A DNA stretch of 6,087 nt from positions 1 to 6,087 of the forward strand of contig CADBSX010000177.1 in assembly GCA_902797515.1 (NCBI GenBank), read 5' to 3'. Below, piece by piece: positions 1 to 6,047 of this stretch. The stretch comes from an uncultured Eubacteriales bacterium (GTDB lineage Bacteria; Bacillota; Clostridia; Christensenellales; Borkfalkiaceae). Every line of letters starts with the position of its first letter. Position 1 is the stretch's first letter. The position numbers and the translations under genes are program-made. The notes under the pieces are model-generated. The model saw only the letters and a program-made list of their open reading frames with translations, did no database searches and was not told the origin of the DNA.

Positions 1-12
1 AGAGGGATAAAA

Positions 13-858
13 ATGGGACGCAATATTTACGGAACCAACCTTATAAACAGCAACGTGAGCCTTAACTACGTTTCGTGTTATATCACGAAAGCGGAGAGGG
101 GATACAGAAACGATTTTCCTCATCCGAAACCTATTAACGGCGCGGACAAGTATTCTTTCGTCGGATATTTTCACACCTATTTCGGGAAAGCCGTGATAAA
201 GACGGTGAACGCCACGTTCAACGTCAAGGCGGATCAGATACTGTTCGTAAGGTACAGGGATCTCGTTTCCATCGAGTCGAAAGACGGCGAGTGGGAATTT
301 TTCTGCCATTGGTTTTATCTCAATAATCTCGTTGTGGAATTCGATAAGGTTTTCGACTTGAAGCCCGTGCCCGATCAGCGCGACACGGTGCTTAAAATAA
401 TCAAATACCTGAACAACAACGACTATTATTATCTCAACAGGGCGAACGGGCTCGGACAGGCGCTTTTGTGCGAACTTCTTTCGCATATAAAGGTTACTTA
501 CGACAATCCATACGGCGAGGCGTTGAGAAAAGTCGTGTTCTATATCAATCAGCACGTTTACGAGAACGTTTCGGTAAAAGAACTCGCGGAAATGTGCAAT
601 ATATGCGAAAAGCATTTCAGGGATCTGTTCGAAAGGCAGACGGGGGAAGCCCCGAAAAAGTATATAATGCGGACGAAACTCGAAAAGGCGGTGTTTTTGC
701 TTGAAAATTCGCTTTGGAGCATCGCGGAGATTTCAGATTCGCTGTCTTTCAGTTCGCCCGCGTATTTTATAGACCGTTTCAAAAAAGCGTATAACAGAAC
801 GCCGATGCAGTTCCGCGCCGATCACCTCTATCGCGCCGCGGACTACGAGGAAGAATAA
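13..858 (+). CDS. AraC/XylS-family transcriptional regulator
   Basis: A 281-residue DNA-binding regulator, a normal length for a two-domain AraC protein. Residues about 20-115 are rich in beta strands and aromatic residues and fit the N-terminal cupin-like effector-binding domain, which usually senses a sugar or related small molecule. Residues about 168-269 form the C-terminal DNA-binding domain with two helix-turn-helix units. The first is near 187-210 (SVKELAEMCNICEKHFRDLF) and the second near 236-260 (SIAEISDSLSFSSPAYFIDR), followed by the usual FKKAYNRTPMQFR ending. The ATG at 13 is preceded by AGAGGG at 1-6 with six bases between, a reasonable ribosome binding site. The promoter lies outside the window. 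The gene converges on the oxidoreductase operon at 919-2543; AraC proteins often control nearby carbohydrate genes, so that operon is a possible but unproven target. The family call is firm; the effector is unknown. Confidence 0.95.
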   Translation: MGRNIYGTNLINSNVSLNYVSCYITKAERGYRNDFPHPKPINGADKYSFVGYFHTYFGKAVIKTVNATFNVKADQILFVRYRDLVSIESKDGEWEFFCHWFYLNNLVVEFDKVFDLKPVPDQRDTVLKIIKYLNNNDYYYLNRANGLGQALLCELLSHIKVTYDNPYGEALRKVVFYINQHVYENVSVKELAEMCNICEKHFRDLFERQTGEAPKKYIMRTKLEKAVFLLENSLWSIAEISDSLSFSSPAYFIDRFKKAYNRTPMQFRADHLYRAADYEEE

Positions 859-862
859 GACG

Positions 863-912
863 GAAAAAGCCGCGCCGCGGACGACCGGAGTCGTCCGCGG
901 CGCGGCTTTTTC
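863..912. terminator. bidirectional intrinsic terminator between convergent genes
   Basis: A perfect 23-bp inverted repeat pairs 863-885 with 890-912 around a CGGA loop (886-889). The core is almost all G and C, and each outer arm ends in five A (864-868) or five T (907-911), so RNA from either strand gives a GC stem followed by a U run. It begins four bases after the AraC stop codon (856-858) and ends six bases before the stop of the small minus-strand gene (919-921), so it can end both transcripts. Confidence 0.93.
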
Positions 913-918
913 GGAGAT

Positions 919-1317
919 TTATTTAAAATCTTTTTTATATATTTTTTCGGTCGGCGCGTCGAGTTCGGCTTTTTTCATTTCCGCGAAGTCGCCGTTTTCC
1001 GTGAAAATTATTTCCGCGCCCGTGGAAAACAGTCGCCATACCGCTTTTTCGGGCAGCGGCGCGGCGGAAAGAGAGAGCCTTGACAGTATTCCGTTTTTGA
1101 AGAACAGAGTTACCGCCCCGTGCGCAAAAGGCGACGCGGAAAAATTCCTGTATATCTTATCCGTTTCCGACCTCGCTATCGCAGCCGCTTTCATAACGTA
1201 TTCGTTTATCTTTTCATCCGACAATTCCCCGACGTTCGCCGAGAGGTCTATCGCCTGCAATTCGCCCGAAAAGCCTACTCTTGTCAAAGCCGTCAAAAAT
1301 TCCATATCGTTCATCAT
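919..1317 (-). CDS. hypothetical protein, second gene of the oxidoreductase operon
   Basis: A 132-residue protein that I do not recognise. It is soluble, with no signal peptide or membrane segment. Residues 1-60 look mostly helical (LSDEKINEYVMKAAAIARSE). Residues 66-115 look like alternating beta strands with a pattern HGAVTLFFKNGILSRLSLSA, then RLFSTGAEIIFTENGD, and the end is lysine-rich. The second half loosely recalls the strand-rich C-terminal part of Gfo/Idh/MocA proteins (a strand with F-x-N-G, then a strand ending in G before an acidic turn), but this is a resemblance only. Its ATG overlaps the TGA stop of the oxidoreductase in an ATGA (1317-1314), and GGGGG lies eight bases upstream, so the two are almost certainly cotranscribed and translationally coupled. 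A second ATG follows directly, so the start could be one codon later. Confidence 0.8.
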   Translation of the reverse strand: MMNDMEFLTALTRVGFSGELQAIDLSANVGELSDEKINEYVMKAAAIARSETDKIYRNFSASPFAHGAVTLFFKNGILSRLSLSAAPLPEKAVWRLFSTGAEIIFTENGDFAEMKKAELDAPTEKIYKKDFK

Positions 1318-2543
1318 AAATTATCCCCCGGATATATTTCTTTTCCCGTAAGTTTGGACTCTTCCGCGGAAAAAGCGAGTTTATGGCTGTAAACGGAATC
1401 TTCGACGAAACTTATGCCGATCGCCTTTCTTCCGCCGTCGAGGTATTCCGCGACGTCCCTTGAAAGTCTTTCGTCCCCGCCCGAGTGAGAAACGCCTTTA
1501 ATCGACTTATTGACGTCCTTTTCGTATTTTTTTCCGTCGTAAGTTTCGACCGTGATAACGCCCTTTTCGAGCGAGCCGTACATTACGCCTTTCGTTCCGT
1601 ATATCTTCGTTATCCTGTGCGTCGCGTTGGCAAAGCCGTGCATCAAAAGCGTAGCGGTTATTCCGCCCTCGAAGAGCATATTCACCGTCTGCCTGTCCGA
1701 AACGTCGTTGTCCGATTTGAAAACGCACTTGCCGTAAGGATTATCGTCGTCGGAGAGGTATTTTACTATGTTTTCTTCCGATTTGTCGAAACCGTAAGGC
1801 ACGCAGAGCGATTCGGGCGACTTTAAATAAAAATATTTCGCGTTGTAAGGGCAGTCCTTATATACGCAGTCCACGCACTTTACCGCGGCGTTTTCGGGCG
1901 CGTGTTCCGCGCGGTAAAATCCAAGCGAGCCGAAAGACGAGAGTTTTACGCACTTTTTACCTATCATCCAGTAAATTATATCGAGGTCGTGACAGCATTT
2001 CTGCAAAATTATCGGGCTCGTCTCTTCGCTGCTTTTCCATTTTCCCCTGACGAAACTGCACATATAATGCCCGAAGCCGACGTTTTCCGCCTGCTCGAAC
2101 GAAACGACGTCGCCTATCGCGCCCTCGCTTAACAGTATTTTCATCGTCATATAGAAGGGAGTGTATCTCAAATTATGGCAGACTATTACTTTTTTCCCCG
2201 CCGCTTTCGCCGCGTCGGCTATTTTTTTGCACTCTTCATAAGAGGGCGAAACGGGCTTTTCGAGTATTACGTCGTAACCGAGCGAAAGAGCCTTCATCGT
2301 CTGACGGTAATGAAGGCGGTCGAGCGTCGCTATAAGGGCGACGTCCGCGCGCTTTTCCTTGAAAAATTCCTCTTCGTCCGAAAAGAGATTTTTTTCTTCC
2401 ACGCCGTATTTTTCACGCGCCTCTTTCAAAGCGTCCGCGGACACGTCGAGGACGGAAACTATCTTTACTTTCTCGTCGGTCTTAAAATACGAACAATATA
2501 CGCCGCCTCGGTTTCCGAGGCCGATTACAGCAATCGTTTTCAT
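1314..2543 (-). CDS. Gfo/Idh/MocA family NAD(P)-dependent oxidoreductase
   Basis: A 409-residue cytoplasmic dehydrogenase of the family that includes glucose-fructose oxidoreductase and inositol dehydrogenase; members oxidise or reduce sugars and sugar derivatives. The N-terminal Rossmann fold has the dinucleotide motif GLGNRG at residues 8-13. The family EKP motif is at 95-97 (K96 is the usual catalytic lysine), followed by CHNLRY at 122-127. The substrate-domain motif KCCHDLDIIYWMIG (182-195) carries H185 and D186, where the family places catalytic residues. A cysteine-rich insert follows (C223, C226, C231 in CVDCVYKDCPY), familiar from clostridial members. GGDERL near 355-360 is another subfamily signature. 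The start ATG at 2543 gives a correct N terminus, but ribosome binding sites are poorly spaced: AAGGA ends two bases upstream and another AAGGA fourteen bases upstream. It is first in a two-gene operon driven by the promoter at 2582-2610. The substrate cannot be told from sequence. Confidence 0.96.
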   Translation of the reverse strand: MKTIAVIGLGNRGGVYCSYFKTDEKVKIVSVLDVSADALKEAREKYGVEEKNLFSDEEEFFKEKRADVALIATLDRLHYRQTMKALSLGYDVILEKPVSPSYEECKKIADAAKAAGKKVIVCHNLRYTPFYMTMKILLSEGAIGDVVSFEQAENVGFGHYMCSFVRGKWKSSEETSPIILQKCCHDLDIIYWMIGKKCVKLSSFGSLGFYRAEHAPENAAVKCVDCVYKDCPYNAKYFYLKSPESLCVPYGFDKSEENIVKYLSDDDNPYGKCVFKSDNDVSDRQTVNMLFEGGITATLLMHGFANATHRITKIYGTKGVMYGSLEKGVITVETYDGKKYEKDVNKSIKGVSHSGGDERLSRDVAEYLDGGRKAIGISFVEDSVYSHKLAFSAEESKLTGKEIYPGDNL

Positions 2544-2581
2544 TTTCCTTTTATTTTTCCTTATTTCTTCGGTACGGTTAT

Positions 2582-2610
2582 ATTATAATACATATCGCGG
2601 AAATTTTCAA
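2582..2610 (-). promoter_or_regulatory. sigma-A-type promoter of the oxidoreductase operon
   Basis: Read on the minus strand, TTGAAA (2610-2605) is followed by a 17-base spacer and a perfect TATAAT (2587-2582). Transcription should start near 2575, giving a leader of about 32 bases before the ATG at 2543. The -10 box lies inside the perfect palindrome TATTATAATA (2581-2590). Confidence 0.85.
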
Positions 2611-2655
2611 TACGAAAAACGAACGAAAAATATCGGAAAACGGAAATTTTTCAAA
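2598..2655. repeat. short direct repeat in the 2544-2746 intergenic region
   Basis: CGGAAATTTTCAA (2598-2610) recurs as CGGAAATTTTTCAAA (2641-2655), differing by one inserted T. The first copy contains the -35 box of the minus-strand promoter, so the pair could be a regulator binding site. The region is A/T-rich with many GAAA runs, so chance similarity is possible. Apart from the promoter, this repeat, a small hairpin (AGCCC 2713-2717 with GGGCT 2724-2728) and the ribosome binding site at 2731, I see nothing else in this 203-base gap. Confidence 0.35.
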
Positions 2656-2730
2656 TTCCGCCCGAAACCGTTTAAAAATTTCGCGGAAAGGGAAAGATTA
2701 TCGTTGAGAAAAAGCCCGCGAAAGGGCTCG

Positions 2731-2739
2731 AAAGGAGGT
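2731..2739 (+). promoter_or_regulatory. perfect ribosome binding site for the first coat-like gene
   Basis: AAAGGAGGT matches the full anti-Shine-Dalgarno sequence of Firmicute 16S rRNA, with seven bases to the ATG at 2747. It fixes the start of this very small gene. A 5-bp hairpin (2713-2728) lies two bases upstream. No convincing plus-strand promoter is visible; TATAAT at 2584-2589 has only a poor -35 (TTATTT, 2561-2566). Confidence 0.9.
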
Positions 2740-2746
2740 ATTTTTT

Positions 2747-2935
2747 ATGCAGCCGAAACTTACGGCGAAAGAAGTGGATTTCATATCCGACCTTATGAGT
2801 ATGGAAGAGAGCGTCGCGAAAAAAGCGAAATTCTATTCCTCGACTCTTACCGATCCGACGATCTCTTCCAGAATGAAAGAGATTTCGGAAAACCACGCGA
2901 AGAGATTCGCTAATCTTCTCGGATTATTGCAATAA
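2747..2935 (+). CDS. small helical half-ferritin-like, probable spore coat-associated protein
   Basis: A 62-residue protein predicted to be two amphipathic helices (about 6-32 and 37-61) joined at a TDP turn (35-37). This is the pattern of small clostridial proteins encoded just upstream of CotF-family spore coat genes and related to half of a ferritin-like four-helix bundle. Family-like features are LTAKE at the N terminus, E20/E21 in helix one and EISENHAKRF (45-54) in helix two. H50 is kept, but the position three residues before it is S47 rather than the glutamate of a metal-binding ExxH, so metal binding is doubtful. There is no signal peptide, consistent with assembly from the mother-cell cytoplasm. 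It is the first of two genes separated by only 14 bases. A role in the spore coat is inferred from family and neighbour; the gene itself is well supported by its ribosome binding site. Confidence 0.85.
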   Translation: MQPKLTAKEVDFISDLMSMEESVAKKAKFYSSTLTDPTISSRMKEISENHAKRFANLLGLLQ

Positions 2936-2942
2936 AGGAGGT
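2934..2942 (+). promoter_or_regulatory. perfect ribosome binding site overlapping the upstream stop codon
   Basis: AAAGGAGGT, identical to the site at 2731 and again seven bases from its ATG (2950), begins within the TAA stop (2933-2935) of the preceding gene. The arrangement indicates one transcript with matched, strong translation of both products. Confidence 0.9.
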
Positions 2943-2949
2943 AATAAAA

Positions 2950-3225
2950 ATGAGCAAAGAAAATTGTCTGACCGAAAAAGACAGCCTGTACGATATTCTG
3001 ACGGGCGAAAAGGACCTCGTCAAACTGTACGGAACGGCGATGACCGAGGCGTGCGGCGCGGACGTCAGAAAGGTCGTGAAAAACAATATGTACGAAACGG
3101 CGCAGGATCAATTCGGTATATTCGAACTTATGCAGCAGAACGGATATTACGAAGTTCAGCCCGCGGACAAGACGGTGATAGACCAAAAGATAGATACTTT
3201 CTCGAAATGCCTTAAAAACATCTGA
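2950..3225 (+). CDS. CotF-family spore coat protein
   Basis: A 91-residue protein of the CotF (ferritin-like, coat F) family, structural components of the endospore coat in Bacilli and Clostridia. The family layout is clear: LTEKDSLYDILTGEKDLVKLYGTAMTEA (about 7-34) as the first helix, a second helix from about 37 to 63, then the diagnostic MQQNGYYEVQPAD (61-73) and a short C-terminal helix. The length is at the short, single-domain end of the family and typical of clostridial members. There is no signal peptide or membrane segment; there are three cysteines (C6, C35, C87). It follows the 62-residue gene in a compact operon and is closed by the hairpin at 3235-3266. Sporulation control is expected from the family, but I find no clear SigE or SigK promoter upstream. 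The exact coat location cannot be read from sequence. Confidence 0.88.
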   Translation: MSKENCLTEKDSLYDILTGEKDLVKLYGTAMTEACGADVRKVVKNNMYETAQDQFGIFELMQQNGYYEVQPADKTVIDQKIDTFSKCLKNI

Positions 3226-3234
3226 AAAAGAAAT

Positions 3235-3266
3235 CGGGGGCGGCGGAAAAATTTCCGCCGCCCCCG
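3235..3266. terminator. GC-rich terminator hairpin between coat gene and sir2
   Basis: A hairpin of at least 14 bp pairs 3235-3248 with 3253-3266 (CGGGGGCGGCGGAA type stem, AAAT loop). On the minus strand it is followed by ATTTCTTTTTC (3234-3224), a proper U-rich tail for the Sir2 transcript. On the plus strand only a weak tail follows (AGAGCTTATT), so ending of the coat transcript is less sure. It lies nine bases after the coat stop and five bases from the Sir2 stop. Confidence 0.85.
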
Positions 3267-3271
3267 AGAGC

Positions 3272-4027
3272 TTATTCGGTAAGACGTGAAAACACTTCGC
3301 CTATCGGCGCGTTTATTTCTACGCCGTTTTCGGCGTCCAACCTGATGCCGAGCCTGTCTTTGTTTATCACGGCGAGGCGCTTTCCTCTGAAAAATCCTAT
3401 ATACGACGCCGCGGGATAGACGGTGAGCGAAGTTCCGCCGATAACGAGCATATCCGCCCGCCTTATCGCCTCTATCGATCTTTCGACCGCCTCTTCGGGA
3501 AGAGGTTCTTCGTAAAGAGTTACGTCGCATCGGACGATCCCGCCGCAAGAGCAGCGCGGTATATCCTCTTTACTTTCAAAAATGTAGTCGGGCGGAAACT
3601 TCTTTCCGCATTTCATACAGTAATTCCGAGCCGTCGAGCCGTGCACTTCGTAAACGTTCCTGCTTCCCGCTTTTTGGTGAAGTCCGTCTATGTTCTGCGT
3701 TACGACGGCTTTTAATTTGCCCGTCTTTTCGAGTTCGGCGAGAAATACGTGCGCGGCGTTCGGTTTCGCGTTCCTCGCGTCCATTTTCTGGCGGTAAAAC
3801 TCGAAAAACACTTTCGGTTCGTTCACGAGGCAGGTATGGCTCAAAAGGTATTCGGGCGAATAGTTCTCAAACCGCACGTCCTTGTTGTTGTATAAGCCGT
3901 CTTTACTGCGGAAATCCGGTATGCCGCTCTCGGTCGAAACGCCCGCGCCGCCGAAAAACACCACGTTTCCGGATTCGTCTAAAAACCTTTGCAGTTTTAG
4001 CGTTTTCTCTTTCAGTTCGTTATCCAT
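3272..4027 (-). CDS. Sir2-family NAD-dependent protein deacylase (sirtuin)
   Basis: A 251-residue cytoplasmic sirtuin that uses NAD+ to remove acetyl or other acyl groups from protein lysines, releasing nicotinamide and O-acyl-ADP-ribose. Visible motifs are GAGVSTESGIPDFRS (27-41) for NAD binding, TQNIDGLHQKAG (110-121), the catalytic histidine H129 in EVHGS, and GTSLTVYPAA (198-207). Zinc ligands are C137 and C140 (CMKC) with C159 and C161 (CSC). Length is normal for bacterial members. After FYRQK (77-81) the position matching the arginine of desuccinylase-type sirtuins appears to be lysine, which favours deacetylation, though this alignment is by eye. C167 stands where most family members have proline (RPD becomes RCD). 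The ATG at 4027 is the only start available, because an in-frame TAA lies six codons upstream with no other start codon between. There is no Shine-Dalgarno sequence. It is divergent from aconitase. CobB-like in function. Confidence 0.97.
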   Translation of the reverse strand: MDNELKEKTLKLQRFLDESGNVVFFGGAGVSTESGIPDFRSKDGLYNNKDVRFENYSPEYLLSHTCLVNEPKVFFEFYRQKMDARNAKPNAAHVFLAELEKTGKLKAVVTQNIDGLHQKAGSRNVYEVHGSTARNYCMKCGKKFPPDYIFESKEDIPRCSCGGIVRCDVTLYEEPLPEEAVERSIEAIRRADMLVIGGTSLTVYPAASYIGFFRGKRLAVINKDRLGIRLDAENGVEINAPIGEVFSRLTE

Positions 4028-4033
4028 ATTTAC

Positions 4034-4062
4034 ATTATAATCCTTTTAAGGCTGTCAGTCAA
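4034..4062 (-). promoter_or_regulatory. sir2 promoter predicting a leaderless mRNA
   Basis: On the minus strand, TTGACT (4062-4057), a 17-base spacer and TATAAT (4039-4034) form a near-consensus sigma-A promoter. Transcription normally begins about seven bases after the -10 box, which is position 4027, the A of the Sir2 start codon. Only six bases (GTAAAT) separate the -10 box from the ATG. Confidence 0.88.
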
Positions 4063-4089
4063 GTTTATTTGAAAATCGGCGTATCTTAT

Positions 4090-4118
4090 TTGACAGAAAG
4101 CCCGCGTTATGGTAAAAT
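4090..4118 (+). promoter_or_regulatory. aconitase promoter with extended -10
   Basis: A perfect TTGACA (4090-4095), a 17-base spacer and TAAAAT (4113-4118), with TGG directly before the -10 box giving an extended -10. Transcription should start near 4125, leaving a leader of about 23 bases without a clear Shine-Dalgarno sequence before the ATG at 4148. It stands back to back with the sir2 promoter; their -35 boxes are 27 bases apart. Confidence 0.9.
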
Positions 4119-4124
4119 ATACCA
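4110..4124. repeat. small inverted repeat over the aconitase -10 box, possible operator
   Basis: TGGTA (4110-4114) and TACCA (4120-4124) are inverted around AAATA. The repeat covers the -10 box and reaches the predicted transcription start, a place where a repressor would act. The arms are only five bases, so chance is possible. Confidence 0.3.
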
Positions 4125-4147
4125 AATAAAAGCGAAATCGTTGAATT

Positions 4148-6010
4148 ATGGGAAAAAATCTTACCGAAAAACTCTTGGAAACGCATATCGTTTCCGAAGA
4201 CGAAAAGAGCGGCGTTATCCGCATAAAGATAGACAGAACTCTGACGCAGGACGCGACGGGAACTATGGCGTACCTCGAATTTATGGGATTCGGGATAGAC
4301 AAGGTCAGGACGGAACTCTCCGTTTCCTACGTCGATCACAACACTCTGCAAAACGGATTTATGAACGCCGACGACCACAGGTTTTTACAGACCGTCGCCG
4401 ACAGATACGGGATAGTGTTCTCGAAAGCGGGCAACGGGATATGCCATCAGGTCAATCTCGAACGGTTTTCCCGACCGGGGAAAACTCTCCTCGGCTCAGA
4501 TTCTCATACGCCTACGGCGGGCGGAATAGGTATGCTCGCGATAGGCGCGGGCGGGCTCGACGTCGCGTGCGCGATGGCGGGACTTCCGTTTTCGCTCGTA
4601 AAGCCGAAAGTCGTCGGAATAAAACTCGTCGGCGCGCTCCGCGCGGGCGTTTCGGCGAAAGACGTGATACTGTATATTCTCGGAAAACTCACGACCAAAG
4701 GCGGCGTGAACAAGGTGATCGAATATTACGGCGACGGAGTGAAAACTCTGTCCGTGCCCGAAAGGGCGACGATATGCAATATGGGCGCGGAACTCGGCGC
4801 GACTTCGTCGGTGTTTCCGTCCGACGAAGTCGCGCGGGAATTTCTCAAAAGCGTTTCGAGAGAAGAGGACTACGAGAAAATCGAGAGAGACGAGGACTCC
4901 GTTTACGACGAGAACTACGTTATAGACCTCGGAAAGATAGAGCCGATGGCGGCTTGCCCCGATTCGCCCGACAACGTAAAAAAAGTTTCCGAACTCGAGG
5001 GCATAAAGGTCGATCAGGTTCTTATCGGCAGTTGCACCAATTCGGGCTACGGCGACCTCGAAAAGGCGGCGTCCGTACTTAAAGGGAAAAGAGCGCATAA
5101 ATCCGTTTCGCTCGCCGTCGCACCGGGGAGCAGAAGAATACTTAAAATGATAGCGGAAAGCGGGATAGAGGACGCGTTCCTCGGCGCGGGAGCGAGAATA
5201 CTCGAAACGGCTTGCGGTCCGTGCATAGGCATGGGGCTCTCGCCCTCGACGAACGCCGTTTCCCTACGCACTTTCAACCGCAATTTCCTCGGCAGGAGCG
5301 GCACGATGTCGGCGGGAGTGTACCTCGTTTCGCCCGAAACGGCGGCGGCGTCCGCGATAGCGGGCAGAATAACTTCGCCGCTCGGCGTAAAGACGGAAAA
5401 ATTTCCCGTAAGAGACTTCGCCGGCGACGACGCCCTCGTTTTCTTCCCGACTTATACGGAAGAAGTCGTAATGGGCCCGAACATAAAACCTCTTCCGAAG
5501 TTTCCGCCGTCGGACGGTAAAGCGGAAGGGAAAGTCGTCATAACTCTCGGCGACGATATAACGACCGATCACATTATGCCCGCGGGCGCGAAAGTTCTGC
5601 CGTACAGAAGCAATATCGAAAAGATATCCGAATTCGTGTTCTCGAATATCGACGCGGGCTTTTCGGAAAGGTGTAAAGCCGTCGGCGGCGGAATAATCGT
5701 CGCGGGAAAAAATTACGGACAGGGATCGAGCAGAGAACACGCCGCGATCGCGCCGAGGTATCTCGGAATAAGAGCGGTCATAGCGCAGTCTTTCGCGAGG
5801 ATACATAAGAAAAACCTTATTAATTTCGGCATATTGCCCGTCGAGGCGGACGTAAAAGCCGACTTATTCGACGAAATATCGATCGTATTCGATAAGACTT
5901 CCGCCGTGATAACCAACAAGACGAAAAATCAAATTACGGAAGTTCCGCTCGATCTTTCTGAAGAAGATTACGGGATAATAATGGCTGGCGGACTATTGAA
6001 CATTTTTTAA
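4148..6010 (+). CDS. aconitate hydratase (aconitase), single-chain 4Fe-4S enzyme
   Basis: A complete 620-residue aconitase that interconverts citrate and isocitrate through cis-aconitate in the cytoplasm, in the TCA cycle or a partial cycle leading to glutamate. It carries the catalytic domains and swivel domain in one chain, of the short 620-660 residue type rather than the roughly 900-residue AcnA/IRP type. Motifs in order are DHNTLQ (63-68), [25 protein letters not shown] (116-140), [12 protein letters not shown] (293-304), CGPCIGMG (356-363), then the swivel domain with [13 protein letters not shown] (468-480), [18 protein letters not shown] (523-540) and NFGILPV (559-565). The three 4Fe-4S ligands are C296, C356 and C359; S528 and R529 fit the active-site SRE. 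The related 3-isopropylmalate dehydratase is normally two subunits, and homoaconitase is less likely but not excluded by motif alone. It has its own promoter at 4090-4118, no clear ribosome binding site, and no terminator before the window ends, so a downstream gene may be cotranscribed. Confidence 0.97.
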   Translation: MGKNLTEKLLETHIVSEDEKSGVIRIKIDRTLTQDATGTMAYLEFMGFGIDKVRTELSVSYVDHNTLQNGFMNADDHRFLQTVADRYGIVFSKAGNGICHQVNLERFSRPGKTLLGSDSHTPTAGGIGMLAIGAGGLDVACAMAGLPFSLVKPKVVGIKLVGALRAGVSAKDVILYILGKLTTKGGVNKVIEYYGDGVKTLSVPERATICNMGAELGATSSVFPSDEVAREFLKSVSREEDYEKIERDEDSVYDENYVIDLGKIEPMAACPDSPDNVKKVSELEGIKVDQVLIGSCTNSGYGDLEKAASVLKGKRAHKSVSLAVAPGSRRILKMIAESGIEDAFLGAGARILETACGPCIGMGLSPSTNAVSLRTFNRNFLGRSGTMSAGVYLVSPETAAASAIAGRITSPLGVKTEKFPVRDFAGDDALVFFPTYTEEVVMGPNIKPLPKFPPSDGKAEGKVVITLGDDITTDHIMPAGAKVLPYRSNIEKISEFVFSNIDAGFSERCKAVGGGIIVAGKNYGQGSSREHAAIAPRYLGIRAVIAQSFARIHKKNLINFGILPVEADVKADLFDEISIVFDKTSAVITNKTKNQITEVPLDLSEEDYGIIMAGGLLNIF

Positions 6011-6013
6011 GGT

Positions 6014-6047
6014 TTATAAACTTCGTTCTTGCCGCTTATAAACTTCG
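6014..6047. repeat. direct repeat downstream of aconitase
   Basis: TTATAAACTTCG occurs at 6014-6025 and again at 6036-6047, 22 bases apart, and ACTTCG a third time at 6052-6057. TTGCCG (6029-6034) is inverted as CGGCAA (6081-6086). No gene or typical terminator is seen in 6011-6087. This may be the edge of a larger intergenic repeat or structured RNA cut off by the window. Confidence 0.5.

Noticed and set aside
864..911. Long perfect hairpin as a possible small RNA or mobile-element end
   Set aside because: Its place between two convergent stop codons and its flanking A and T runs fit a two-way terminator, and no transposase or target duplication is nearby.
1001..1351. Plus-strand open frame of 116 codons opposite the small hypothetical gene
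   Set aside because: The minus-strand frame has ATGA coupling to the oxidoreductase and a terminator just after its stop, whereas this one has no ribosome binding site.
2359..2913. Plus-strand open frame of 184 codons spanning the oxidoreductase start, the intergenic region and the first coat gene
   Set aside because: It crosses a strong opposing promoter and two well-supported genes and has low-complexity lysine, phenylalanine and arginine content.
4069..5082. Long open frame of 337 codons on the plus strand, overlapping the aconitase gene
   Set aside because: It starts inside the promoter region, its product is extremely arginine-rich with no recognisable motif, and the other frame encodes an unmistakable aconitase.
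5264..5806. Antisense open frame of 180 codons within aconitase
   Set aside because: It is a shadow of the GC-biased aconitase codons, arginine- and serine-rich, without ribosome site or family.
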